NCBI RefSeq assembly: GCF_947502445.1
Contig: NZ_CANMZW010000019.1
Coordinates: forward strand, 1 to 64,000
Direction of reading: 5' to 3'
Length of the DNA: 64,000 bases
From: an uncultured Brevibacillus sp.
GTDB taxonomy: Bacteria > Bacillota > Bacilli > Brevibacillales > Brevibacillaceae
Part shown: piece by piece, positions 55,676-64,000 of the stretch
Numbering within the stretch: position 1 is the first letter of the stretch
Layout of the letters: each line of letters starts with the position of its first letter
Notes under the pieces: generated by a model
Told to the model about the DNA's origin: nothing
Databases searched by the model: none
Seen by the model: the letters and a program-made list of their open reading frames with translations, nothing else
Made by a program: the position numbers and the translations under genes

Positions 55676-55873
55676 CTGCGACGAATGAGTGAAATTCAGG
55701 AGATACGCTTTCGAGCTTACTAAAATCAAGTGAAATTACGAAAGCCGGAAGTTATGAGCGTCTTCCATTTTAAACTAATGGCGAACTTACTGAGGGAAAG
55801 GAAGTCAGAACTATATAGCCGCAAAATTTGTCATGCTATTATAGAAATAGTCAGGATGAGGAGGAACGTAGTA

Positions 55874-56412
55874 GTGACAGAGAATAATCAGCTAGTTTTC
55901 GATACATTGCCGCCCAAAGGGCACTGGCTAAGATTGATTATGAACCGGCTGCAGCTTATTGGAAAAAGCTATTCATGTCGCCTCAAAAATGCGAAAAAAT
56001 AGTAAACCACACATTCTCGAATACAGTGTCGGATCTGCTTGCTGATTGATTACTAGCTTTTTTGCAGACGTTTCTGGAGAAAAAGCCTGGCAGCAAGATC
56101 AGCTGGGAAGAGCATGAAACACTGCTTGCCTTACTTGGCATGATGCCGGGCAAAGCGAGTGAGAAGATGTGTGATGTGTATGAGCTTGCAGCAGAGCATA
56201 TCCAGAAGGTTTCATCATTTAAACGCGACAGCGAGGTACTAAAGTTAACCCACAGAGATACTTCCTTCTTTAATAGAAGCCATACGTTGGAAGGTGTGAC
56301 TTTAGAGCAAGCTTTTCCTATGATTTTGGTTGGCTCTGTTTTGATGGATGGAGATATTAGGCTGCAAGCATATGGAAGAGGTATCAAACTTCTTAGATGT
56401 GATATTTGTTAA
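55874..56412 (+). pseudogene. unidentified gene with a frameshift and a stop codon
   Basis: GAGGAGG and GTG 55874 begin VTENNQLVFDT. Another frame continues IAAQRALAKIDYEPAAAYWK and TFSNTVSDLLAD, meets TGA near 56048, and goes on in the same frame as LLAFLQTFLEKKPGSKISWE, LLALLGMMPGKASEKMCDVY and LTHRDTSFFNRSHTLEGVT to the end. The composition is clearly coding. I do not recognise the family. Confidence 0.5.
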
Positions 56413-56535
56413 ACTTTGATAGCGTAAAATAAGTTTTTATAAGGCGGTGAGATAAACGGACAGATTGAAACACAGCAGATTCTATAAATGTTTTGTAACT
56501 TTTTGAGCAGAAACAAGCCCAATTTAATTGTACGA

Positions 56536-57290
56536 ATGAAGTCCGGACAGAACATGTTTATCGTTGATCAGGTCAATAGCAAATCAGAGCAAGGAAAAAT
56601 ACAATCCTATGGCCAGTTAGTACCTGTGGATGGGAAAAAAATGAATGTTTTGATTCAAGGAAACGGTGAAGAAACCGTCGTGCTCCTGACAGGTTATGGT
56701 ACAGCTGCACCGGCTCTTGATTTTAAGCTGTTAATAGACAAGCTATCTCCCTATTACAAAATCGTCGTAATTGAGCCTTTCGGTTATGGACTAAGTGATC
56801 AAACTGATAAAGAGCGGAACACGGACAATATTGTAAGTGAAATTCATGAAGCTTTACAGCAGCTCAATATTGACCGTTACACGTTAATGGGCCATTCTAT
56901 TGTAGGAATTTACGGAATGGCTTATGTGAACAAATATCCGGACGAGGTGCGTGCATTTGCCGGAATCGATACCAGTGTTCCAAAACAAGCTGGTATGGAT
57001 GTCACATTCCCGATAACAACGTTTAAATTACTCAAACAATCAGGTTTCAGCAGATTGATGGTGAATCTAGGTTCTGACCTCTATGCTGAAACGCCGTTTG
57101 ATAAAGAAACAAAAGAACAAATGAGAATGATTACGCTTAAAAACATGTTTAATGAATCTACCTTGAACGAATTAGAAAATGTTTCTCCTAATTTTAAAGG
57201 GGCTAACATTTAACATTCCCCAAAGAACTTCCCCTTATTTTGTTTGTAGATGCGGGTAACACAAGTAATGAGGATTGTGACGACTTCATT
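56536..57290 (+). pseudogene. alpha/beta hydrolase with a late frameshift
   Basis: The frame encodes MKSGQNMFIVDQVNSKSEQG, an oxyanion region LLTGYGTAAPALDF and the nucleophile elbow MGHSIVGIYG, ending at 57213 (GANI stop). A one-base loss near 57208 puts the continuation LTFPKELPLILFVDAGN in another frame. The catalytic histidine region is not found; the sequence after about 57260 belongs to something else. N-terminal membrane anchors common in this family are also missing. Confidence 0.6.
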
Positions 57291-57616
57291 AGCATTACGA
57301 GTCCGGAACAAGCCGTAGATAAGCTGTCGGATCTCTTAAGCATGTCTTTGTGGGGTTATTCTGAGTGGATGATCCGTTCCGCGAAACATATCGGGTGCCT
57401 TCATCAGTGGAATTTGTACTTGATAGTAGCTATATCAGTAGACTAAAACGATAGTAATAGCATGGGGAGAATTACATTTGGTGCAGGGTGGCGAGTTGGG
57501 TACAGAGCAGCTATCCGTGGAATACGACTTCTCCATTTCCTCGTTTGTAGATGGGGAAATCAATCAAAAAGTCATGGACGCGGGATCAGATACGATTGCT
57601 GATTTAGCCAAGTGAA
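57270..57616 (+). pseudogene. unidentified coding remnants
   Basis: DFISITSPEQAVDKLSDLLS and then, in another frame, VDDPFRETYRVPSSVEFVLD, SSYISRLKR stop. From 57478, LVQGGELGTEQLSVEYDFSI then INQKVMDAGSDTIADLAK stop. These look like two eroded gene ends. I do not recognise them. Confidence 0.35.
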
Positions 57617-57703
57617 GAATATGGAAATATTTACCGAGTAGAATGTGGATGTTATCATAAAATCACCCACATTCTATTTTATTACTGGTAAGGAGGGTTC
57701 AGA

Positions 57704-58132
57704 ATGAGAAGAGTTCCGCTCACAGTCACGTTGATCCTGCCCGTTTTACTGCTTTCATCATGTGCGAACAACTCCCCATCGATAAATACTCCAAAAACAA
57801 CAAATGAAATCGCAAGCTGGCCTTACCCTTATGTGAAAGTCGAAGACCGTGTCTATGTAATTGAGAACGATGAAAACAAAGTCGAACTAGTAGAGAAAGA
57901 AAATATCGGAGAACAAATTGGAACAGTAAAAGAGAAATACGAATTGGAAGAGGACGAACGAACATGGCAACCAACTATTGCCTCTAATTACCTAGAGAAA
58001 GGGACTAAACTTTTCGCGATCAAGGACGTTGATCCGACTGTTCATATTGCATTTGAAAAAAGCGAAGGTGTATTCGTCAAGGCTACAGAGGAAAGTGCAG
58101 TTCCAAAAGAATCAACTGATAATACGAATTAA
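57704..58132 (+). CDS. putative lipoprotein
   Basis: A protein of 142 residues with a signal peptide and lipobox LLSSC (Cys about residue 20), then a hydrophilic domain (YVKVEDRVYVIENDENKVEL) and a C-terminus rich in Glu/Thr/Asn. AAGGAGG lies before the ATG. It is surface-anchored with unknown function; the NEI.SWPYPYVKV..RVY pattern is shared by small lipoproteins of Bacillales. Confidence 0.75.
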   Translation: MRRVPLTVTLILPVLLLSSCANNSPSINTPKTTNEIASWPYPYVKVEDRVYVIENDENKVELVEKENIGEQIGTVKEKYELEEDERTWQPTIASNYLEKGTKLFAIKDVDPTVHIAFEKSEGVFVKATEESAVPKESTDNTN

Positions 58133-58257
58133 AGGCTATGGGGACATACTGGTATGGGGACTTTTTGCAAAATAAGCGGGATTTCGTAAAGAGTCCCGGT
58201 TTGTGCAATTCGTGGGTGTAACGCGATTATTTCTTGACATAAATCAAATTATCCATA

Positions 58258-59580
58258 TTGGTTCTGTCGGCTAACAATTATTCTAAATGGGCTCATTCTC
58301 TGTCCATAAACAAAAGCCAGTTAGATGCTATTGATTCTTCACGTCCTATCATTTTATACGACTTTTCCTATCATAATGCTTGGGTGAATAGCAAGGCATT
58401 AGAGATTGCAGGAATCGACGCCCATATCTCTGATCCAGAGGGCGGCCACATCCTTCGCGATGAAAGTGGAGAGCCGACAGGAGTCTTGATCGAGCTGCCT
58501 GCGATAAAGCTTGTCGCCAAACATATTCCCAAAGGCGGTGAGCAAGAACATTTTGAAGCAGTGAAGTGGATCGTGAACCAGCTCAATTCTCATGGAATTA
58601 CAGGTATAAAAGAACCGATGACGGATCGGGAAATCTTGCAGACTTATAAGCGGCTGGATGATGAAAACGGACTTCATTTGCGGATAGTTACCAACCTTAT
58701 GTTCAAGGTGCCATCAGAGATCAGCATGGAAGAGCAGCTTGCGTTGATCGAAGACCGAAAGAAGTATGCTTCTTCCCGCATTTTCACGGATTTTGCGAAA
58801 ATGTTTATTGATGGAGTCCCTGCATTCAAGACTGCGGCGTTTTTGCAGCCGTATCTCGGAGACCAAGATGCCAACGACAACATTTTAGTTGATGCAGAAG
58901 ATCTCAAAAAGGATCTGGCTTATTTAGACAGCAAGGGTATCACAGTCAAAATGCACGCCGTCGGAGACGCAGCGATTCGGGTCGGGCTGAATGCAATTGA
59001 GGCTGCTCGAGCGGCAAACGGATTCTCTGGATTGAGGCATGAGATTGCCCATACGAGCTTTATTCATCCCGAAGATATTCATCGTTTCCGCGCACTAGAT
59101 GCCGTGGCAGAGTTTTCACCGATGATGTGGTTCCCTTCCGATTTTCATACCCAGGATATAGTGGTGCTCGGGACCGAGCGCGCAGATGGCAAGTATTCGA
59201 TTCGCAGTGTGGTAGATACTGGCGCTTTGGCTGTCTATGGAACGGACTGGCCTGTCGTACCGTCGTTTAATCCGTGGCCGAGCCTCGAAGCGATGGTTAC
59301 CCGCCAAAACCCGTATATCGATTATACAGGGACAGTTAATGCAAGCGAGGCCCTCGACGTCGTTCAAGCTATCGAACTGTTTAGGATCAATGGCGCACGT
59401 TCGATGTATCTGGATAACGTGACCGGGTCAATCCAGGTTGGAAAATCAGCCGACATGATTATTCTTGACCGCAACCCGTTGTCGATACCGCCAACCGACA
59501 TTCGAAACACAAAAGTCCTGTGTACAATTTTGGAGGGTAAAACCGTTTATGAAGTGGGTGTCGTCTATGGAGAAACCTAA
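58258..59580 (+). pseudogene. YtcJ-type amidohydrolase lacking its N-terminus
   Basis: The open frame of 440 residues starts after a stop at 58240. It reads KSQLDAIDSSRPIILYDFSY, HNAWVNSKALEIAGI, VKMHAVGDAAIRVGL, LRHEIAHTSFIHPED and YGTDWPVVPSFNPW. Intact Amidohydro_3 proteins are about 530-570 residues and begin with a DSHLH metal motif; that part, about 110-130 residues, is gone. No ribosome site exists at the first TTG. The rest is well preserved. Confidence 0.78.
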
Positions 59581-59712
59581 TCAGTCACGATTGTATGTGT
59601 CCGAGATTTCGGGTATCCATAATGGTTAACCACCATCTATTCTTAAAAACTTTAATTCAGATTATACTTGATTTTTTTAGTGTAATGAATAGACATTGCA
59701 TTTGAATAGTAG

Positions 59713-59735
59713 AGACGCCATGGGCGTCTTTTTTA
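59713..59735 (+). terminator. terminator
   Basis: AGACGCC/GGGCGTCT with a T-run. Confidence 0.8.
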
Positions 59736-59787
59736 ATTACATAACAGCTGCTGTATTCGCTAAACATCGCGTCATAAAAAAATGGAA

Positions 59788-60879
59788 CTACGAGTTAATC
59801 TTGTAACACAAGCTCGTTCTGTTCGTTACTTCCATTTTCTTATAGATATTTTGCAGGTGCCTTTTGACCGTATTCAGACTTATATGTAATTCGCCCGAAA
59901 TCTTCTGGTTTGTATATCCTTGCTGCACAAGCTCATAAACTTCCCACTCTTTCGGGGTCAAGAGAGCAAGCTTGTTACTGTCATGTGATGCAATTCGGCT
60001 GGCTATTTTGCTTTTTGGGACAAGGTATACGACATATTGAAGGTTTCTTGGATAAGAAGATTGAGTCTGAAACGCGTGCTGGACATGTATCGTAACTTTC
60101 TGCAGTGTAGGTGAATGGGCTGTCGTGACAAAAGTAGGTAGCCTGTTGGTAGAATGGTCTGCTAAAAGCTGCTCAATAAAGGCTTTGATCGGATTCGTCC
60201 ATTTATTCCCACCAGTCAATTCGATGCAAATGTCCCGGGCCGCCGGATTCACATAGCGGATAAAGGCAGGGGACTCGACAATAATCATGCCGATTGAGGA
60301 CATATTGGAATGGGTCTCAAACAGTATTTTTTCATCCTCCATCTCTTCCACACGTGCATCCATGGCCAAGGTATTGGCAATATGCTTGGCAAGGATCCCC
60401 AATACTCGGGCATCATCAGCGGTAAACCCTTTTTCCTGTTTGGATCGTGCCAATCCAATACCGCCCAGCAATTTGTTTCCCTTTTCCAGATAAATACCGA
60501 TCATATCGTAGTTTCCGTATGCTTGCATAAATTGTTTATAGTAAACAGATTGTTCGTATTCCTGATAGGACATGATGTCATTGATCCGCAAAGCCTTGCT
60601 GGTAGAAATCCGGTGAAGAATCTTTTGGGGATGCAGCAAATCGAATTGAAAATAATAGGAAACGTACTCTTGGATCAGTCGGTCCTCCACGTTGTATGTA
60701 AGTGGATCGTATAAATTGCCTTGCCTGTCAGCTGTCCAAAAGATAGATCTGTTAAAACCAAATAGTTATGACAGGGACAGCAATACCTGCTTGCGAAAAC
60801 TCTCCGCGGGAACCAGAATGGAGTCAATAAATTGCAGAACTTTCAAACAATCCGATTTAGATGCGTCCTTATCCAGCAA
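59788..60879 (-). pseudogene. LuxR family regulator with one nonsense codon
   Basis: TTG 60879 (AAAAGGGGG upstream) begins LDKDASKSDCLKVLQFIDSI and LVPAESFRKQVLLSLS, then TAA at 60766-60768, then LFGFNRSIFWTADRQGNLYD and a full sensor plus LuxR domain (LTPKEWEVYELVQQGYTNQK). The intact paralogue at 35772 has Q at that place (LLSLSQIFGY), so CAA to TAA explains it. Translation restart at GTG 60690 is possible but would lack the first 60 residues. Confidence 0.85.
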
Positions 60880-60933
60880 ATTGTTTTCCCCCTTTTGGTA
60901 CCAGCTTTTCCACAATCATAATACATACGCCGA

Positions 60934-61731
60934 TTGGCAGCAACAGAACAAACAAAGGAAAGCTTGCTTTTTACCCGGGTAAACAAAGATACACAAGCAT
61001 TGCCAATCTCGATCGAAGACTGGGAGCAAAAGGCACGTGAGCTGTTGCCAGATGGACCTTTTGATTACATCGTGGGAGGCTCAGGAGCAGAAGAGACGCT
61101 GGTTGCCAACCGGTCGGCCTTTTCAAAATGGGCGATTGTACCGCGGATGCTCCGGGATGTTTCCCAGCGCTCCCTTCGCATCGAGTTGTTTGGTCAGCAG
61201 CTGATGGCACCACTATTTCTTGCACCTGTAGGGATGCAAGCCATCGCCCATCCGGATGGAGAGCTGGCGACGGCCAGAGCGGCAGCAGCGGCTGGCGTAC
61301 CGATGGTGGTCAGCACCATTTCGGCACATACGCTGGAGCAGATTGCGGAAACTATGGATGATGCTCCCCGCTGGTTCCAGCTGTATTGGTCTAATGATCG
61401 GGAAGTGTGTGCCAGTATGGTGAAACGAGCGGAGGCAGGGGCCATTTCCACGCTGGATACATTGCCGGCGATTACCGAAGCAGTAGACGGTCGCATTCCG
61501 GTTCTGCTGGATAGTGGTATTCGCACAGGGGCGGATGTAGTCAAGGCGATCGCTTTGGGAGCCAGTGCGGTTATGATCGGGCGACCTTTCATGTTCGGTC
61601 TGGCGGTTGCAGGCGAAAAAGGCGTGGCGAGCGTGCTCGATACGCTGCTCAACGAGTTGGATGTATCAGTGGCATTGTCTGGAAGCAATTCGGTTGCAGA
61701 CTTGAATCGCAGCATTTTGGTCCGCTTGTAA
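60934..61731 (+). pseudogene. alpha-hydroxy acid oxidase (lactate oxidase type) with an in-frame internal deletion
   Basis: The frame stays open for 265 residues. The N-terminal half is normal (LPISIEDWEQKARELLPDGP, FDYIVGGSGAEET, APVGMQAIAHPDGE, APRWFQLYWSND). At AEAG/AISTLDTLP (about 61434-61444) it jumps to the C-terminal half (VLLDSGIRTGADVVKAIALG, MIGRPFMFG). Relatives are about 380-400 residues. The missing 120 or so include the flavin lysine region and the SNHGGRQ segment with the catalytic histidine, so the product should be inactive. The start codon is uncertain. Confidence 0.85.
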
Positions 61732-62505
61732 ATATTGGGGGCATTCATCGAAAAGGAAGGGCTAATCCACGACCCGCAAGCGTTAGGAGAATAACGTCAT
61801 GTAAGTATGAGGTGAACGATAAAGACCAATCCCCATGAATGAAATGGAGACTGGTCTTTTGTCTTACAGATAGGTATTGATAATATTCCTATCCAGTACA
61901 AAGTGCAACTAAACGTAGATTTGTACCCTTTGGGTGTAAAAGGCTTGACGCAGTCAAGTGATATATTCGTACATGCAAAGAAGCTTTGGATAGGATAGAC
62001 TGAATCGCTTATCCTTCAATGGTTCAGTCAATAATAGCGAAACTACGGGCGGAAGGCTTCCATACGAAAGAGGGGTCCCGCCAACATTTTAACGAAAAAA
62101 AACGCCAAGCCCAATAATTCGGGCGGTATAGCCCAGACCATCGGTCATTCAACTTCCTTTTGTTTCAGCGGTCCCCTATGACCTCAAACGGATGTGTTCT
62201 TCAAATTTGATACTTGGTTTTAGATGGATGTATAATCTTTATATGTAAAATATGTTGAAATAAATTAAAAAACAACAACTCCTGTTTTTTAATGAAAAAA
62301 GGTAAGCGACATCACCAACCTACGTAGTGAGCCGATCGTGCTCAAACGATTATCAAAGGATGTTTAAAAGATATTGCTATCGGTGTTCCATGGGCCAGAA
62401 AGGGAACTGTTGGGATAACGCTCCAATGGAGAGCTATTCGGCAAAGCCATATGATGTCTGAAGAGATTGTGACACCATCAAAAAAAATAAAAAAGAGTGT
62501 GAAAT
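61732..62505. other. 774-base gap
   Basis: AAAGACCA/TGGTCTTT with TTTTG (61821-61862) is a terminator. GACTGAA/TTCAGTC (61998-62029) is a further hairpin. I see no gene; the part after 62040 looks like scrambled remnants. Confidence 0.4.
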
Positions 62506-63105
62506 ATGAAAAAAATATCATTGGTTTGTATCATGATCATGTTGATGCTAGCATCGGCATGTGGAAATGTTGAAATGACACCAAATCCAAATACTTCTAG
62601 TGAGCCTAAACCTGAAACGGATGAGTCTATTATTCCAAAAAATACCGCTGAATATTGTGATGGGGTATGGACAAATTTGGATAGTGAAACTGAAAAGTCT
62701 TTCTATGGAACTTGGAAAGTTGAGAAACTTTTGGGGTTTGCAAATTCATACAATGATGCTTCTGAATATCCAACAGGGCAAAAAGTTATTGGTGATGAAT
62801 TTATAATCAAAAAAGACTTCTTTTCATCAAAAGGACTTAAAAACTATAATGTTTATCAACGTGAACTCAAGAATCCATTATATGGGCTTAATTTTATATG
62901 CTATAACACAGACTCGTTTTATCGTTTATTTAAAACAGAACCCGATACTTTAAATATAAATTTAAATGATAAGGTAAAATACATAGTAATAAATGACTCT
63001 TCTACAAACCTTGACATACCTCTAAGTTTTTTTATTGTTAATAATGATAGGCTTATCTTGTTATTAGAGGCAACTAGTTTTGAGCTTAAAAAAATTACTG
63101 ATTAA
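62506..63105 (+). CDS. putative lipoprotein
   Basis: A protein of 199 residues with a signal peptide and lipobox LASAC, a Pro/Ser/Glu linker, then a domain starting SFYGTWKVEKLLGFANSYND and DEFIIKKDFFSSKG, reminiscent of lipocalin-like sensor domains. It is AT-rich. GAGTGTG before the ATG is a weak ribosome site. Function unknown. Confidence 0.75.
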   Translation: MKKISLVCIMIMLMLASACGNVEMTPNPNTSSEPKPETDESIIPKNTAEYCDGVWTNLDSETEKSFYGTWKVEKLLGFANSYNDASEYPTGQKVIGDEFIIKKDFFSSKGLKNYNVYQRELKNPLYGLNFICYNTDSFYRLFKTEPDTLNINLNDKVKYIVINDSSTNLDIPLSFFIVNNDRLILLLEATSFELKKITD

Positions 63106-63253
63106 ATGAATTAAGGTTATGTAATAAGCAGTGCTAATAGAATAGAAAATATCCAGGAAGGTAAGGATATCGTATAAGCGTTTTGCATCAGATCAATAAA
63201 ATGATGGAAAATTTCTGCTAATTAGTTCTTTATTAATAGGAAGAAGGATATTG

Positions 63254-63490
63254 ACGTGGAGAAAATGGTATGCAGGTGAATGGCTTTATGATGTGGTATC
63301 TTCATCGTTAAAATCAGAAACTGCTTCGAACTATATCGCAAAGAACAGAAAAGGTTCCATTTTGAGAGAATTTCCAAGTGAATACTTAGATAAGACTTTA
63401 GATGAAATTGAAGCAGATGCTAAAAAAGGTAATGCAACGGCAAGAAAAGCGAAAAAATTATTAAATGACAGGAGATTCAGCAAAAACTAA
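63254..63490 (+). CDS. orphan C-terminal toxin domain of a polymorphic toxin
   Basis: Start uncertain (TTG at 63251-63253, after AAGAAGGATA). The 79 residues WRKWYAGEWLYDVVSS, SILREFPSEYLDKTLDEIEA and ATARKAKKLLNDRRFSKN have the small, basic, helical shape and RRF-K ending of RNase-like toxin tails. No secretion or pre-toxin region is attached, so it is a leftover or an alternative cartridge. The next gene, 17 bases on, encodes a DUF4288 protein, fitting a toxin-immunity pair. Confidence 0.55.
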   Translation, partial: TWRKWYAGEWLYDVVSSSLKSETASNYIAKNRKGSILREFPSEYLDKTLDEIEADAKKGNATARKAKKLLNDRRFSKN

Positions 63491-63507
63491 GAGCAAAGGA
63501 GTAATTT

Positions 63508-63927
63508 ATGGAAGCTAGTTCTAAACCGACCCAAACAAAGTGGTATGCTGTTAAAGTTTTATTTGAATCAATCCACACAGTGGGTGACTCATATCATCTA
63601 AACATTGATGATAGTATTCATGGTAACAATATGAAGCTCTTTGAAGAAAGTATTATTCTTGTAAAAGAGATGAATATCGAACTAGCTATTGAGTCTGCGG
63701 AAAAGGTTGCGAAAAAAGCTGAGCATGAGTCCACGAATAGCTATGGTGAAATAGTTAAGCATCAGTTTGTAAGATCGTTACATGCTTTTGAGTTAAATGA
63801 TGACGAAGTAACAAATGGAACAGAAATCTATTCAAGATTTATCCATGTAAGTAAAAAGAACACAGCTGTAGATGTTATTAAACACTTTTACCCTGAAGTT
63901 TTAGGTGAAGACGGGGATATGGAATAG
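63508..63927 (+). CDS. DUF4288 family protein, probable immunity protein
   Basis: A protein of 139 residues with KWYAVKVLFESIHTVGD, LFEESIILVKEMNIELAIES and a final VTNGTEIYSRFIHVSK, the DUF4288 pattern. Such proteins often follow toxin domains. AAAGGAG precedes the ATG. It is AT-rich like its partner, suggesting acquisition as a unit. It probably binds and neutralises the toxin domain encoded just upstream. Confidence 0.75.
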   Translation: MEASSKPTQTKWYAVKVLFESIHTVGDSYHLNIDDSIHGNNMKLFEESIILVKEMNIELAIESAEKVAKKAEHESTNSYGEIVKHQFVRSLHAFELNDDEVTNGTEIYSRFIHVSKKNTAVDVIKHFYPEVLGEDGDME

Positions 63928-64000
63928 CACTGTTTGTGGCAAATAGATGCCAGCACTGACAGCAAAATAATAAAGCCTACTTTTCCTTTTTTGGTTAAGT

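Noticed and set aside
58137..58166. TATGGGGAC repeated twice as a terminator after the lipoprotein gene
   Set aside because: It is a direct repeat and cannot form the required stem.
27458..61731. Sequencing errors as the sole cause of the broken genes
   Set aside because: Single frameshifts and stops could be errors, but loss of 100 or more codons with both gene ends kept cannot. Assembly error across short repeats remains possible and needs raw reads.

Overview
The window looks like chromosomal DNA of a low-to-mid GC, Gram-positive spore-former of the Bacillales, most likely Brevibacillus or a close Paenibacillaceae relative. The reasons are the Bacillus-type AGGAGG ribosome sites with many GTG/TTG starts, T-box leaders, a VanW protein, YpsA, a CD3324-type regulator, sigma-54 enhancer-binding proteins of the RocR type and a Cfr-family 23S rRNA methylase of the kind known from Brevibacillus. 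The genus is an inference. I saw no rRNA, tRNA, CRISPR array or intact transposon.

Layout. 1-3440: the 3' end of a menC/N-acylamino-acid racemase gene, a vanW gene and a chemotaxis receptor. 3600-12940: a sigma-54 activator, then a six-gene operon behind a near-consensus -24/-12 promoter (M20 peptidase, SDR, gamma-glutamyl-amine synthetase-like protein, aldehyde dehydrogenase, permease, SDR). 13-22 kb: small genes and remnants, a DMT transporter, a Cfr-like methylase behind an attenuator-like leader, and an ECF sigma/DUF4179 pair. 23-27.3 kb: a serpin lipoprotein, a TetR/DUF2306 pair and a DyP peroxidase. 27.4-38.6 kb: a broken aminotransferase, a RocR-like activator, a second sigma-54 operon (amidohydrolase, permease, M20 amidohydrolase, glutamine synthetase-like protein: the two halves of a FluG-type protein as separate genes), a LuxR regulator and an amidase. 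39-49 kb: ypsA, decayed genes, tandem isoleucine T-boxes before ilvB and a short ACT subunit, a second copy of the attenuator-like leader, a CD3324-type protein, a second ribosomal protein L4 and dapA. 49.8-61.7 kb: a badly eroded catabolic region holding a third sigma-54 promoter. 62.5-64 kb: a lipoprotein and a toxin-domain/DUF4288 pair.

Two themes stand out. First, ribosome modification: the Cfr-like gene lies behind a roughly 250-nt leader with a conserved promoter, a conserved AUG-UAA, a conserved hairpin and mutually exclusive antiterminator/terminator pairing. A second copy of that leader lies 27 kb away, about 0.8 kb upstream of an AT-rich L4 paralogue. The drug-facing exit-tunnel loop of this paralogue is rewritten at the residues where macrolide-resistance mutations fall in ordinary L4.

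Second, gene loss: about eighteen genes are broken. In at least six of them the start and end of the protein survive while the middle is gone. At three junctions I can see a sequence of about 10 bp that fits both original flanks, which points to deletion between short direct repeats. The intact sigma-54 operons suggest soil-type use of amines, amides or amino alcohols through gamma-glutamylation. Family assignments rest on remembered motifs and lengths, not on searches.
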